From Bradyrhizobium sp. CCGB01 (GTDB lineage Bacteria > Pseudomonadota > Alphaproteobacteria > Rhizobiales > Xanthobacteraceae), in contig NZ_JANADK010000001.1 of assembly GCF_024199795.1 (NCBI RefSeq), positions 1,984,001 through 2,048,000 of the forward strand: DNA of 64,000 nt, read 5' to 3'. Position numbers and translations under genes: made by a program. Below the pieces are notes generated by a model, which was not told the origin of the DNA, searched no databases, and worked only from the letters and a program-made list of their open reading frames with translations. Shown here in pieces: positions 49,717 through 57,842 of the stretch (its first letter is position 1; every line of letters starts with the position of its first letter).

Positions 49717-50946
49717 ATGCGGCTGCCGATTGCCTTTGTCGCCATCATGGCGATCTTCTTCGACGTCAGAGCGCCGTTCGCGGCGCCGGTCCTGGCACAG
49801 GGGATTTCGGACGGAGTCATCAAGATCGGCATCATGAATGACCGGAGCGGCCCCTATGCTGACAATTGCGGAACCGGTTCGGTTCTCGCGGCGCAGTTGG
49901 CAATCAGCGACTTTGGTGAAGCTATCAACGGCAGCAAGATCGAACTTATCGTAGCCGACGATCAGAATAAGCCCGACATCGGCGTCGCCATTGCGAGACG
50001 CTGGCTGGATAATGAGCGGGTGGACGCGATCGTGGGCTGTTCGGCATCGTCAGTTGCGCTGGGAGTACAAGACGTCATGAAGAATCGGAGGAAGCCCTAT
50101 CTCCTCGCTGGAACGGCGGCCTCGGTGTTGACCAATGGGAAATGCTCTCCAATGACGAGACAGTGGGCAATGGACACCTATGCGCTTGCAAAGGCGACGG
50201 TGAAAACGCTCCTCGCTCGACGACTAGATACGTAGTTCTTTATCACCGTTGATTACTCATTTGGAAAAGTGTGGCAGGCCGATGCGACGCACTTTATCAG
50301 AACCGACGGGGGCAGGGTCGTTGGCTCCGTCCTGCATCCGCTAAATAGCTCCGATTTTTCGTCGCCCCTCCTGACCGCCCAATCGAGCGGAGCAAAGGTT
50401 GTCGCCTTTGCGAACTCGGGAGCGGACTTAGCCAATGCTCTGAAACAGGCTCTGGAATTCGAGCTCATCAAGAATCAGCAGCTTGTGCCGTTGGGCTTGT
50501 TGATAAATCAGACGCACAGTGTAGGCCTGGAATCCCTGCGGAATGTGCGCCTAGCCACTCCGTTCTACTGGGACATGACGGACGAGACGCGAACCTTCTC
50601 GCAGCGCTACGGTGCGGCGTTCGACGGCCGGGTCCCAAACGAGGCGCAGGCGAGCACCTACAGCGCGGTCACGCACTATCTCAAGGCGATTGCTGCGACC
50701 CAGACCGATGATGGCGGGGCAGTCGTGCAACACATGAAGAACACTCCCATTAGTGATTTTGAGATGGAGAATGTTCGCATCCGTTCCGATGGGCAGGTCA
50801 TGCGTCCACTCTATGCCGCGCGTATCAAGGCGCCGGGCGAGTCGAACTACCCATATGACTATTATGAGATCACGGCGACCATCCCCGCCGAAGATGCCTG
50901 GCGGTCAGCCGCCGACAGCGCCTGCGATCTTCTTAAGAGGTCGTGA
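49717..50946 (+). pseudogene. Branched-chain amino acid-type ABC substrate-binding protein, split by an in-frame TAG
   Basis: A LivK-type periplasmic binding protein. The ATG at 49717 (GGGAGAG upstream) starts a signal peptide (LPIAFVAIMAIFF, Ala-rich end before QGISDG), then IKIGIMNDRSGPYAD and IELIVADDQNKPDIG. A TAG at 50233-50235 interrupts it, yet the same frame resumes at once with FFITVDYSFGKVWQAD and runs intact to a normal end (PAEDAWRSAADSACDLL). One base change (Trp TGG to TAG is the simplest) explains the break. The expected full product is about 410 residues. No permease genes are adjacent. Confidence 0.82.
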
Positions 50947-51093
50947 GCGGAGCAATCCGGCCTTTCGAAAACTGCCCGACCATCGTGGGCCAGGTCAGCC
51001 AATGCGCGGTAGAAATAGCCATCACCGTTTGCTATCTTACCGACCCCGGAGGGTAACTGCCGGAGCTTATTGGAGGCGCAGTCCCCGTTACAG

Positions 51094-51606
51094 CTACAGA
51101 TCGGACTGCGATGCGATCGATAGCTTCCTGTTTACAAATAGCGTTAGAACCTTTCCATTATTCCATGCAAACACGTGAAACGTGATGCCCTCGACGAGCT
51201 CGCTCGATTTGAGAGTGCCCGCGCAGCCGAACGTTCGGACAACCTCTGCATAGTTTGCGCCCAACTGAACATTACTGAAGTCTGACTTCGTGACGCGACA
51301 ATGCTCGGCGGGAGGCGAACGTGCGTCAACCGCCTTGTATTCATCGTCCAGACTGTCGAGAGCGTCCCGAGCGACGGGAAGCCCGTGATGCAGCGTAGGC
51401 GCCGCGCTATTAGTCGCAGAGTCTGGGAGTGTCTCAGTTGTGCGGATCGAGGGCCGCGCGGGCTGCGCTAGCAGCACAAACAGGCACCCGGCAAACAGAT
51501 ACCCTGCAGTCTGGAGGACCACTCGCCGGTCGATCGAGTGCACTACCTTAGCGAGATGAGATGGTTCCATTAGATACTGCACGTTCTTGAAACTCATGGC
51601 AGTCAC
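51094..51606 (-). CDS. Hypothetical membrane-anchored protein
   Basis: A 170-residue protein with one hydrophobic segment near residues 33-48 (LQTAGYLFAGCLFVLLA) and a C-terminal domain of about 65 residues (VQLGANYAEVVRTFGCAGTL, then FAWNNGKVLTLFVNRKL). The latter has the G-x-x-Y-x-x-V...G...L pattern of small BLIP/SmpA-like folds, suggesting an exported or periplasmic binding module. No specific function can be given. Nothing in the neighbourhood helps; flanks are relics. Confidence 0.5.
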   Translation of the reverse strand: MTAMSFKNVQYLMEPSHLAKVVHSIDRRVVLQTAGYLFAGCLFVLLAQPARPSIRTTETLPDSATNSAAPTLHHGLPVARDALDSLDDEYKAVDARSPPAEHCRVTKSDFSNVQLGANYAEVVRTFGCAGTLKSSELVEGITFHVFAWNNGKVLTLFVNRKLSIASQSDL

Positions 51607-52054
51607 ACGGCGTCACCTGCAATTTGGCAGAAGAAAACAACAGGTGGACCCGAAGCCCTTCAAAGCACCGCCGAGACAAACCTAGATCAACAAATCCCAG
51701 CGGGAATTCTCACTAAACGATGCAAGCAGTATGCCGAATGAAGATGTTGTAGCCTCGCTAGCAGAAAAGTTGATTGTTTCGGTCGAGGTCATTTGACGAT
51801 CTTTCCGGTATCAACCGTCGGCGCTCATGAAGTACGCATGTAGCAGGACCAGAGGACACTTCCGAACAACCAGGTGACGCACGCTTGGATGTTCTGTTGC
51901 AGCCCTATCTGCTAGTTTCAAGTGAGACCTGAGCTGACGAACTTTCTCCAACTGGCAATGGCCAGTTTAGATCCAGCTCTGGCGGGGTCTACGTCTCCGC
52001 GGTTCATGGTTGCAATGCCGAAGCACTATTTTGCACCAGAAGTCAATGAGGTTG
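51607..52054. other. Gap without a recognisable gene
   Basis: About 450 bases upstream of the minus-strand hypothetical gene and before the HEAT-repeat relic. Nothing recognised. Confidence 0.3.
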
Positions 52055-52272
52055 ACTTTCGTCCAGTGGCTTGATGCGGTCGGCTCGATCATTCCATTTC
52101 TCGCTGATGCGCTTCCGTCGCTGCGCAAGGACGCCGCCGCGGCGCTCGGTGAGATCGCCGATCCGTGTGCCCGTGACGCGCTCGCTGCGCGGGCGCGCGA
52201 TGGGACCCTGACGTTCGCAAGACGGTCAACTGGGCGCTCGGCTGGTGGTCAAGCTACGATTTAAAGACCTGA
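52055..52272 (+). pseudogene. HEAT-repeat protein, C-terminal fragment
   Basis: Helical-repeat residues LRKDAAAALGEIADPCARDALAARARDG run in one frame and then, after a frame change near 52205, continue as DPDVRKTVNWALGWWSSYDL to a stop at 52270-52272. This is the typical end of a HEAT-like repeat domain; such domains are scaffolds in many conflict and signalling proteins. No start or upstream repeats are visible, so only a fragment is left. Confidence 0.5.
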
Positions 52273-52520
52273 AGCGACTATTCATGATGTGCATTAGCAG
52301 CCAGTCAAATACACGCGCATTCATGGCGATCTTCACGTCAACAACGTTTTGGTGCGCGGGCACGAGGCGCTTGTCCTCGATTCTATGCACACAATGACGG
52401 TCCGATGCTGCTCGACGTCGCCACGATGGAGACAAGCCTCCCGGTAGAAGGCTTTGACGATCATCCCGAACCGTTGCACCGTTGGCTGAAGTCCGTTCCA
52501 CCGGTGTACGATTCTCCTAA

Positions 52521-53452
52521 GAGCCTGACCGAAAAAAGTGAGCGGTTTTGGCGGGCCTGTGATTCCTTCGGATTTGCGAAGATTCGAAGGAGGACACCAT
52601 GCCGTGGACCAAAGCCGCTCGTATCCAATATCAGCGCAGTGGACTGCGTTACGCAAGCGATCTGACCGATGCCGAGTGGGCGCTGATCGCTCGGAAGATG
52701 CCGCCTCGATGCCGATTGGGCCGGCCGCGGGAGGTCGATCTGCGCGAGATCGTGCAGGCAATCTTTTATATTTTGTCGAGCGGCTGCCAATGGCGAGCCT
52801 TGCCGAAGGAGTTCCCGCAATACTCGACGGTGCAGGGCTATTTTTACGATTGGCGCGACAGCGGCAGGTGGCACCGGATCGTTCGAATCCTGGTGCGGCG
52901 GGCACGGAAGAAGCTCGGCCATAAGCCAACGCCAACGGCTGCCGTCATCGACAGCCAAACTGCTTCGACAACGCAGGCCGGAGGGCCTCGCGGCTTCGAT
53001 CCCGGCAAGCGCCCGCATGGGCGCAAGCGGCACATCGTTACCGATACCAATGGCCTTCTGCTCGCAGCCCATGTCCATCCTGCGAACGTTCAGGATGTTC
53101 ATGGCGCTGTCCCCTTGCTCGAGCACCTGCGAGATCGCTTTCCCAGGCTCCAACATGTCTTTGCCGATAGGGTTTATCGCGGCAAGCAGTTGACTAACGC
53201 GCTGTCCCCCTGCGGGCCGTGGACAATCGAGATCGTCCAGCGACCACCAGGGGTCAAAGGCTTCCAGCTCTTGCCCAAGCGCTGGGTGGTCGAACGCACC
53301 TTTGCGTGGTTCGGCCGTTGCCGACGCTTGACCAGAGACTTTGAAGGCTCCGCCGCAACGGAGCTTGCCTGGCTTCACGTTGCCCATCTCAGGCTGCTGA
53401 CAACGCGCTCGCCGCGCCCTGAAGCGTTCGCCGGCCTTTTTGAGTCAGGCTC
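52521..53452 (+). mobile_element. Complete IS5-family insertion sequence with 3-bp TAA target duplication
   Basis: The element is 932 bp. Imperfect terminal inverted repeats match: left end GAGCCTGACCGAAAAA, right end (reverse complement) GAGCCTGACTCAAAAA. Both ends are flanked by TAA (52518-52520 and 53453-53455), the 3-bp duplication expected of some IS5 subgroups. One transposase gene fills it. This is the only mobile element in the window that looks whole, so it is the most recent arrival. Confidence 0.85.
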
Positions 53453-53498
53453 TAAGATCGACATGATGCCGCGCTACGGCCTAGGCATCATGCTCTGA
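52599..53498 (+). CDS. IS5-family transposase
   Basis: A DDE transposase of the IS5 family. N-terminal DUF4096-like region (YASDLTDAEWALIARKMPP, FYILSSGCQWRALPKEFPQYSTVQGYF) precedes the DDE domain: first Asp in AAVIDSQ, second Asp in VFADRVYRGK, Glu in the WVVERTFAWFGRCRRL helix. The reading frame does not stop inside the element but runs through the right terminal repeat into flanking DNA, ending at 53498. Relatives usually stop just after the RLLTT..AR segment; one missing base near 53410 would explain the read-through. The catalytic core is unaffected, so activity remains possible. Confidence 0.85.
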   Translation: MPWTKAARIQYQRSGLRYASDLTDAEWALIARKMPPRCRLGRPREVDLREIVQAIFYILSSGCQWRALPKEFPQYSTVQGYFYDWRDSGRWHRIVRILVRRARKKLGHKPTPTAAVIDSQTASTTQAGGPRGFDPGKRPHGRKRHIVTDTNGLLLAAHVHPANVQDVHGAVPLLEHLRDRFPRLQHVFADRVYRGKQLTNALSPCGPWTIEIVQRPPGVKGFQLLPKRWVVERTFAWFGRCRRLTRDFEGSAATELAWLHVAHLRLLTTRSPRPEAFAGLFESGSKIDMMPRYGLGIML

Positions 53499-53529
53499 GG
53501 CTCGGATCTCCAGACCGCAGCAGTTCTCG

Positions 53530-53935
53530 CGTCGGCTGTGCTTGTTAGGGCATCCAAAGACCCCGGCAAGCTCGGCGCCGAAGATGACCGCCGAGCGAGG
53601 CGGGAAGGGCCCAGCCGAGCGATCCGACGGCGCGGAAGAACGCGTCGTAGCGCACCGTCGGAAACAGCACGCCCGTCCAGGCCGCCATGTAGCCGGTGTC
53701 GGCGACCAGCGTGATCTCTCCGCCATAGCGCGAGAGTTCGTCGAGCACCGCAAGCGGGGACAGGGCGGCGTTGCCGGCAGTGGCCGCGAGTTGCTCGCGA
53801 TGATGTGCGGTCCATTTGGCCGCATCGCCGCGGCAACGTTCAAGCCAATCGGATGGCGCCTTGAGGCCCCCTGTTTCACGAGATCGAGCAGGTCCGTGAG
53901 GAGGACTTGATGTCGGCGCGGACGCCGAGGCGCGG
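53530..53935 (-). pseudogene. Thiamine-pyrophosphate-dependent enzyme (acetolactate-synthase-like) fragment
   Basis: Minus-strand relic: SDWLERCRGDAAKWTAHHREQ, LAVLDELSRYGGEITLVADTGYMAAWTGVLFPTV and VGSLGWALPASLG, the last being the start of the TPP-pyrophosphate-binding region in acetolactate-synthase-like enzymes. After ASLG the frame breaks and a few residues continue in another phase. N-terminal and C-terminal thirds are missing, so it is only a relic. Its former substrate is unknown. Confidence 0.55.
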
Positions 53936-53954
53936 CGCGTAGGTAATCGACGAT

Positions 53955-54287
53955 ATCCGCTTGCCATTTGCGCCGCCGAGGAAACCTCAGCCTATCACGG
54001 AGCGCGAGTTCGTGCGCCTGAAGCGCCTGTTACTCAACCGCTTGCGACGTCCGGACAACGAGAGGTTGGGAACGCCATGCGTACATGTTCGCCGGGACCA
54101 CACCAAGCCGCTCGGCATGAATGCCGCGCTCCACACCCTTGAGGCAGTCTATCCGGCCATAACGCCGCACGCGTGCCGGTCCAGCTTCCGCGATTTAGCC
54201 GGTGACGAAACGCGTTTCGAGCCCGAGATTGCGGAAATGGTATCGGCGCATAAGATTGACAACGAAACCGAGCAAGTCGTGTTCTGA
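53955..54287 (+). pseudogene. Tyrosine recombinase (phage-type integrase) C-terminal remnant
   Basis: A 109-codon frame with the catalytic C-terminal region of an integrase: KPLGMNAALHTLEAVYPAI, then the H-x-x-R box in TPHACRSSFRDLAGDE, followed by FEPEIAEMVSAHKI. The nucleophilic tyrosine, expected a few residues after AEMVSAHKI, is lost where the frame drifts into a stop, and the N-terminal core-binding domain is missing. It lies 670 bases from the tRNA-Val 3' end, where the integrase of a tRNA-targeted island is normally found. It presumably once integrated this island. Confidence 0.7.
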
Positions 54288-54956
54288 GCAGAAGGCAACG
54301 AAGGAGTCGTTTGTGCACCAGCACAGCAGCTCACGCGCCCAGAACCCGGTCCAGGGGAGGCTGCCCGTGGTTTCCTTCCCAGATCGGAAGGATCGCAACC
54401 TCAATGAGTCGTCATCCACCACCCCAGGACATCGCTCCAGGATGGCCTAATCGGTCCGTTCGGCGGATTCGAAAGCCAAACCACGGTCCCCAGAGACCAG
54501 ATCGCCCATAGATCGGTTCTCGTCATCGGGGGGGACCTAGTTGTCGGTGCAACCAACACCTCCCGCATTTCGCGGGGCTACGGCATCGAAGCGTAGTCCC
54601 GCTACCGGCGGCAGATTGATAAAGGCGGTGCCGCTCGTCTGCATCCGGATAAGACGAACTCGATATTTCTCCACTCGGCGGACAAATGCCAAGCTTCCTG
54701 CGCGGCCCGCGACGGCGGTGGGCGATGAACGTGTTTTGCCAAAGGACGGCGAGCTGCGCTCGGTGCGGGCGCGTGTCATGGCGGCCTCATAACCGCGAGC
54801 AGTCTCTTCTAGCATGATGGTGTTACTTTGGCGCCGTCTCTGTGGCCCGTGCTGCAATTTTCCTGGCAGATCTCGTGTGCCCGCGCTGTGCCCACGTTTT
54901 CTCGGGGCACACTCCCGGGGAATTAGCCCACTAAGTCTTTGAACTTGAGCAGCGAA
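54288..54956. other. Island end: no recognisable gene
   Basis: About 670 bases between the integrase remnant and the tRNA. A minus-strand frame (54537-54968) is open but motif-free. Close to the tRNA there are repeated GGGCACA and CCCGGGG-type short motifs, possible accessory integrase-binding sites, which I cannot confirm. Nothing else recognised. Confidence 0.35.
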
Positions 54957-54982
54957 TGGTGGGCGCACAAGGGATCGAACCT
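54957..54982 (-). other. Presumed island attachment site (3' end of tRNA-Val)
   Basis: The T-arm and acceptor 3' end of tRNA-Val including an encoded CCA (54957-54959). Intact tRNA sequence on the core side and accessory DNA with an integrase remnant immediately beyond it fit an att site at the 3' end. The partner copy at the other island end is outside the window. Confidence 0.55.
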
Positions 54983-55031
54983 TGGACCTCTCCCGTGTGA
55001 AGGGAACGCTCTCCCGCTGAGCTATGCGCCC
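54960..55031 (-). tRNA. trnV: tRNA-Val (anticodon CAC)
   Basis: A 72-nt cloverleaf on the minus strand: 7-bp acceptor stem (GGGCGCA with TGCGCCC), D-arm GCTC/GAGC, anticodon arm with loop TTCACAC giving anticodon CAC (reads GTG, valine), and T-arm with GGTTCGATCCC. Discriminator A and an encoded CCA follow. It reads GTG codons. It marks the junction of core and accessory DNA: everything to its right is intact core, and its 3' end faces the accessory region. tRNA-Val is the known integration site of the B. japonicum symbiosis island. Confidence 0.95.
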
Positions 55032-55191
55032 GGGACCATCATGCAGACGGCCGGACCTTTTCGGCCGGCCGGCGCATCGGAGCCCGCGATTTAGAAGTGC
55101 GGGCCGAAGGTGTCAAGTTTCCAGGCGCCTTGAGGCCGGAAAACCTTTTGCAGGTCACGTAATTCTGCGGCGAATCCGCGGTTGGGCCCGG

Positions 55192-56484
55192 CTACGCGCC
55201 CTGCTGGCGGGCGCGGGAGGCGTGGGCCTGGAGCGCGCGGATGCGTTCGGCGAGCGTTCCGCCGCCCTCGGGCAGGGTGGCCATGCCATTGCCGGCGGCG
55301 TCATTGGCCGGGCGCGGCGCCGGTTTCGGAGGCTGGCCGGCCTCGGCCGCAAGCAGGGCCTCGATCGGCGAGTTCGGCCCTTCGAGCTGCATCGCGAGCT
55401 TTGCCACCTCGGCGGCAATGTCGTTGATGCGCTCGCGCAACAGCGCGTTCTCCATGCGCTCGGTCGCCCAGGAGCTTTCGGCCTGCTGCTGGATCGCGTT
55501 GATGTCGCGCTGGAGTTTGCCGCGCTCGTCGCGCGCGGTGCGCAGCTGCTCCTCCAGCGCGGTCTTTTCCGCGCGGATTGATTCGAACGCCGCCGACGAC
55601 TTGCCGCCGCTCAAGGCCGCGATCTCGACGCGCAGCTCCTTGATGGTGCGTTCGCCGCCCTCATTGGCCTGGCGCAGCTGGTTGTTCTCGTAGTCGCGCT
55701 CGGCGAGCAGCTTGCCCTGCGTGGCGAGGCGGCCTTCGAGGTCGGCGACGCGGCCCGACAGCATCTCGGCCTCTTTCACCTGCACGATCAGCTGGCGATC
55801 GAGCTCGTTGACGCGCTGGCTCAGATTCTCGACGCGGCCGCGCGCGTCGCCGAGCTCGCGCGAGGCGACCTCCGAGTCCGAGCGTTCCTGCGTCAGCCGC
55901 GCCTGCGTCGCCACGAACTCCTTCTCGGCGTCGCCGACGCGGTTCTTCAATTCCTCGATCTGCGCGCGGACCGCGACCAGCTCGACCTGACGGCTTTCCG
56001 CCATCATCGAGCGGTCGGACAGCTCGGAATTGATTTTTGCGAGCTCGCCCTGCTTGTCGGTCAGCGCAATCTCGGCGGTGCGCAGGGATTCGGTCTTGGC
56101 GTTGAATTCCTCCTCGGTGGCGCGGAGCTGCTCCTTCACCGCCTTCTCGCGCGCCTCCAGCGCGAAGATCGTGGCGTTCTTCTCGCCGAGCTCGATCTTC
56201 ATGCGGTTGATGGCGTCGCTCTTCTTGCCGAGCTCGGCGAGCTGGCTCGTGGTCTTGTTCTTGAGCTGGTCGACGCTCATCTCGAGCCGTCGCGCCGACA
56301 TGGCGAATTCGGCGCGGAGCTGGTCCTTGTCGGCCTGGATCTCCGCCATCGAGAGGGGGGTGGCGGCCTCGAGCCGGCGCGTGGTCAGGCGGACCGCGCG
56401 GTTATGCACCAGCGGCACGATGGCAAGCCCGCACAGCATCGAGAGCAGGAAACCGATCGCCAGGTACATGATCGGTTCGACCAT
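55192..56484 (-). CDS. Membrane-anchored long coiled-coil protein
   Basis: A 430-residue protein: one N-terminal membrane segment (about residues 5-25, MYLAIGFLLSMLCGLAIVPL) followed by an almost continuous coiled coil (about 45-385) and a Pro/Ala-rich tail. No enzymatic motif was seen. Such anchored coiled coils are conserved hypothetical proteins in Rhizobiales, with possible roles in envelope or cell-division scaffolding, but that is not shown by the sequence. It is the first core gene next to the tRNA, transcribed towards it. High-GC, intact and with codon use like the other core genes. Confidence 0.8.
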   Translation of the reverse strand: MVEPIMYLAIGFLLSMLCGLAIVPLVHNRAVRLTTRRLEAATPLSMAEIQADKDQLRAEFAMSARRLEMSVDQLKNKTTSQLAELGKKSDAINRMKIELGEKNATIFALEAREKAVKEQLRATEEEFNAKTESLRTAEIALTDKQGELAKINSELSDRSMMAESRQVELVAVRAQIEELKNRVGDAEKEFVATQARLTQERSDSEVASRELGDARGRVENLSQRVNELDRQLIVQVKEAEMLSGRVADLEGRLATQGKLLAERDYENNQLRQANEGGERTIKELRVEIAALSGGKSSAAFESIRAEKTALEEQLRTARDERGKLQRDINAIQQQAESSWATERMENALLRERINDIAAEVAKLAMQLEGPNSPIEALLAAEAGQPPKPAPRPANDAAGNGMATLPEGGGTLAERIRALQAHASRARQQGA

Positions 56485-56603
56485 GGGCCAGAACTCCCAG
56501 AGCTAAGGAAAAATTTACCAAAGACAATGCATGGCGGGCCGGCAAAAAGCCAGCCCCGCCCTGTTGTTAACGTGAATCCGGAAATCGACTGGGGACGACG
56601 GAC

Positions 56604-57209
56604 CTAGAACGGGTTCCAGGTCGCGCGCGGGGTGAATTTCAAATAGCCGATATTGGCTCCCAGCCGCAGGCCGAGGCCCGAGCGGATCGGCACCAGCACG
56701 ATGTTGTTGGCGGTGAGCGCCGTCATGCCGAAGCCGCCGATGATATAGGCCGAGCCGTCGATGCCGGCGAAGCGCTGGTAGATCGCGTTGGTGGCGGGCA
56801 GGTTATAGACCAGCGTCATGGTGCGCGCGCCGTCGCCGCCCCAGTCGAAGCCGAGCGAGGGGCCCTGCCAGTAGACGCGGAGGTCGCCGGCGTTCTTGGT
56901 GTAGAGCGTGCCTTCGCCGTAGCGCAGGCCGGCAACGAAGGCGCCGGAGCCTTCCTCACCCAGGATGTAGCCGTTGGGCAGGCCCCATTGGCTGACGGCC
57001 TTCTCGATGATCGAGGCGAGCCCGCGCGAGACGTTGCCGAAGAAGCGGTGGCCGGCGGTCACGAGCTCGTCCGGCCCATAGGTGCTGGGCGTCGGGGTCC
57101 GCTGCGGCGGCGGCAGATTGGGCGGCGGCGCCTGCTGGGCGGAGGCCGGGACGATCCAGCCGACCAGCGCGGCAAGCGCGACCGCAGCAAGGCGTGATGC
57201 GAAAGTCAT
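56604..57209 (-). CDS. EipA-like envelope protein (DUF1134)
   Basis: A 201-residue exported protein: signal peptide (about 1-25, ending near ASAQQ), a Pro-rich linker, and a DUF1134 domain (about 45-200; GHRFFGNVSRGLASIIEKAVSQWG, YILGEEGSGAFVAGLRYGEG, SLGFDWGGDGAR, YIIGGFGMTAL). DUF1134 proteins are restricted mainly to alphaproteobacteria; the Brucella member EipA is a periplasmic protein needed for envelope integrity. A similar role is likely here. Its upstream region is shared with the divergent YHS-domain gene. Intact. Confidence 0.85.
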   Translation of the reverse strand: MTFASRLAAVALAALVGWIVPASAQQAPPPNLPPPQRTPTPSTYGPDELVTAGHRFFGNVSRGLASIIEKAVSQWGLPNGYILGEEGSGAFVAGLRYGEGTLYTKNAGDLRVYWQGPSLGFDWGGDGARTMTLVYNLPATNAIYQRFAGIDGSAYIIGGFGMTALTANNIVLVPIRSGLGLRLGANIGYLKFTPRATWNPF

Positions 57210-57300
57210 AAAAGAACCCCTGGTATCGAATCCCGTCGCTTCTTTAACCTGGCGCCAACAGGCACGGCTCTAGGTTGCGCCGGATGTCCCCTCGACTCGG

Positions 57301-57834
57301 ATGTTATCCGCAGCAACTATGACGGCACAACGGCAGGAAGATAGCCCTTTGCGCCCCGGAATTGCCTTGATCGGCTTCCTCGTCTGCCTGTTGGCGGGCA
57401 TCTGCGTTGCCTGCGCGGGGGGGCCGGCCGCGGCAGCCACCACCGAGCGGATCGTCGTCAATCGCTTCAGCGGCGTGGCGATCGAGGGTTTCGACCCCGT
57501 CGCCTATTTCGTCGATGGCGCCGCCTTGCAGGGGACGGCCGAGTTCGAGGCCAACCTCTGGGGCGCGGTCTGGCGCTTCCGCAACGAGGGCAACCGGGCG
57601 TCCTTCCTGGCCCATCCCGAGATCTATGGACCGCAGTTCGGCGGGTATGATCCGGCCGACATCGCCCGGGGCGTCGCCGTCGCCGCCAACCCCCGCTTCT
57701 ACGTGATCGCGGCGCAGCGGCTGTACCTGTTCAGCCGGGAGGCCAACCGCGATGCCTTCGCCGCCGACCCGGAGCGCTTCCTCTATGAGGTGCGCAAGCG
57801 CTGGCCGGCGCTCCAGGAACAACTTAGCCAATAG
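57301..57834 (+). CDS. YHS-domain-containing exported protein
   Basis: A 177-residue protein with an N-terminal membrane or signal segment (about residues 21-45; IALIGFLVCLLAGICVACAGG) followed by a YHS-like domain: VAIEGFDPVAYFVDG, WRFRNEGNRASFLAHPEIYGPQFGGYD and a C-terminal LFSREANRDAFAADPERFL repeat of the same pattern. YHS-like domains are thought to bind metals in some proteins; no function is established for this type. It is divergent from the DUF1134 gene and convergent with cysQ, with only eight bases between stops. Intact. Confidence 0.8.
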   Translation: MLSAATMTAQRQEDSPLRPGIALIGFLVCLLAGICVACAGGPAAAATTERIVVNRFSGVAIEGFDPVAYFVDGAALQGTAEFEANLWGAVWRFRNEGNRASFLAHPEIYGPQFGGYDPADIARGVAVAANPRFYVIAAQRLYLFSREANRDAFAADPERFLYEVRKRWPALQEQLSQ

Positions 57835-57842
57835 CAGCTCGG

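Larger units (their letters stand above)
52300..53498 (+). pseudogene. Kinase-like (HGDLH) protein fragment, interrupted by an IS5-family element
   Basis: Upstream of the insertion sequence, 52319-52400 encodes IHGDLHVNNVLVRGHEALVLD, the catalytic loop of aminoglycoside-phosphotransferase-like kinases, then in another phase DGPMLLDVATMETSLPVEGF up to SVPPVYDSP at 52520. Removing the element (52521-53452) together with one copy of the 3-bp duplication rejoins this frame to KIDMMPRYGLGIML and a stop at 53496-53498. Thus the gene was already frameshifted near 52398 or became so later, and was then hit by the element. Kinase-like domains of this kind occur in antibiotic resistance and in multi-domain signalling or conflict proteins. 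Confidence 0.55.
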
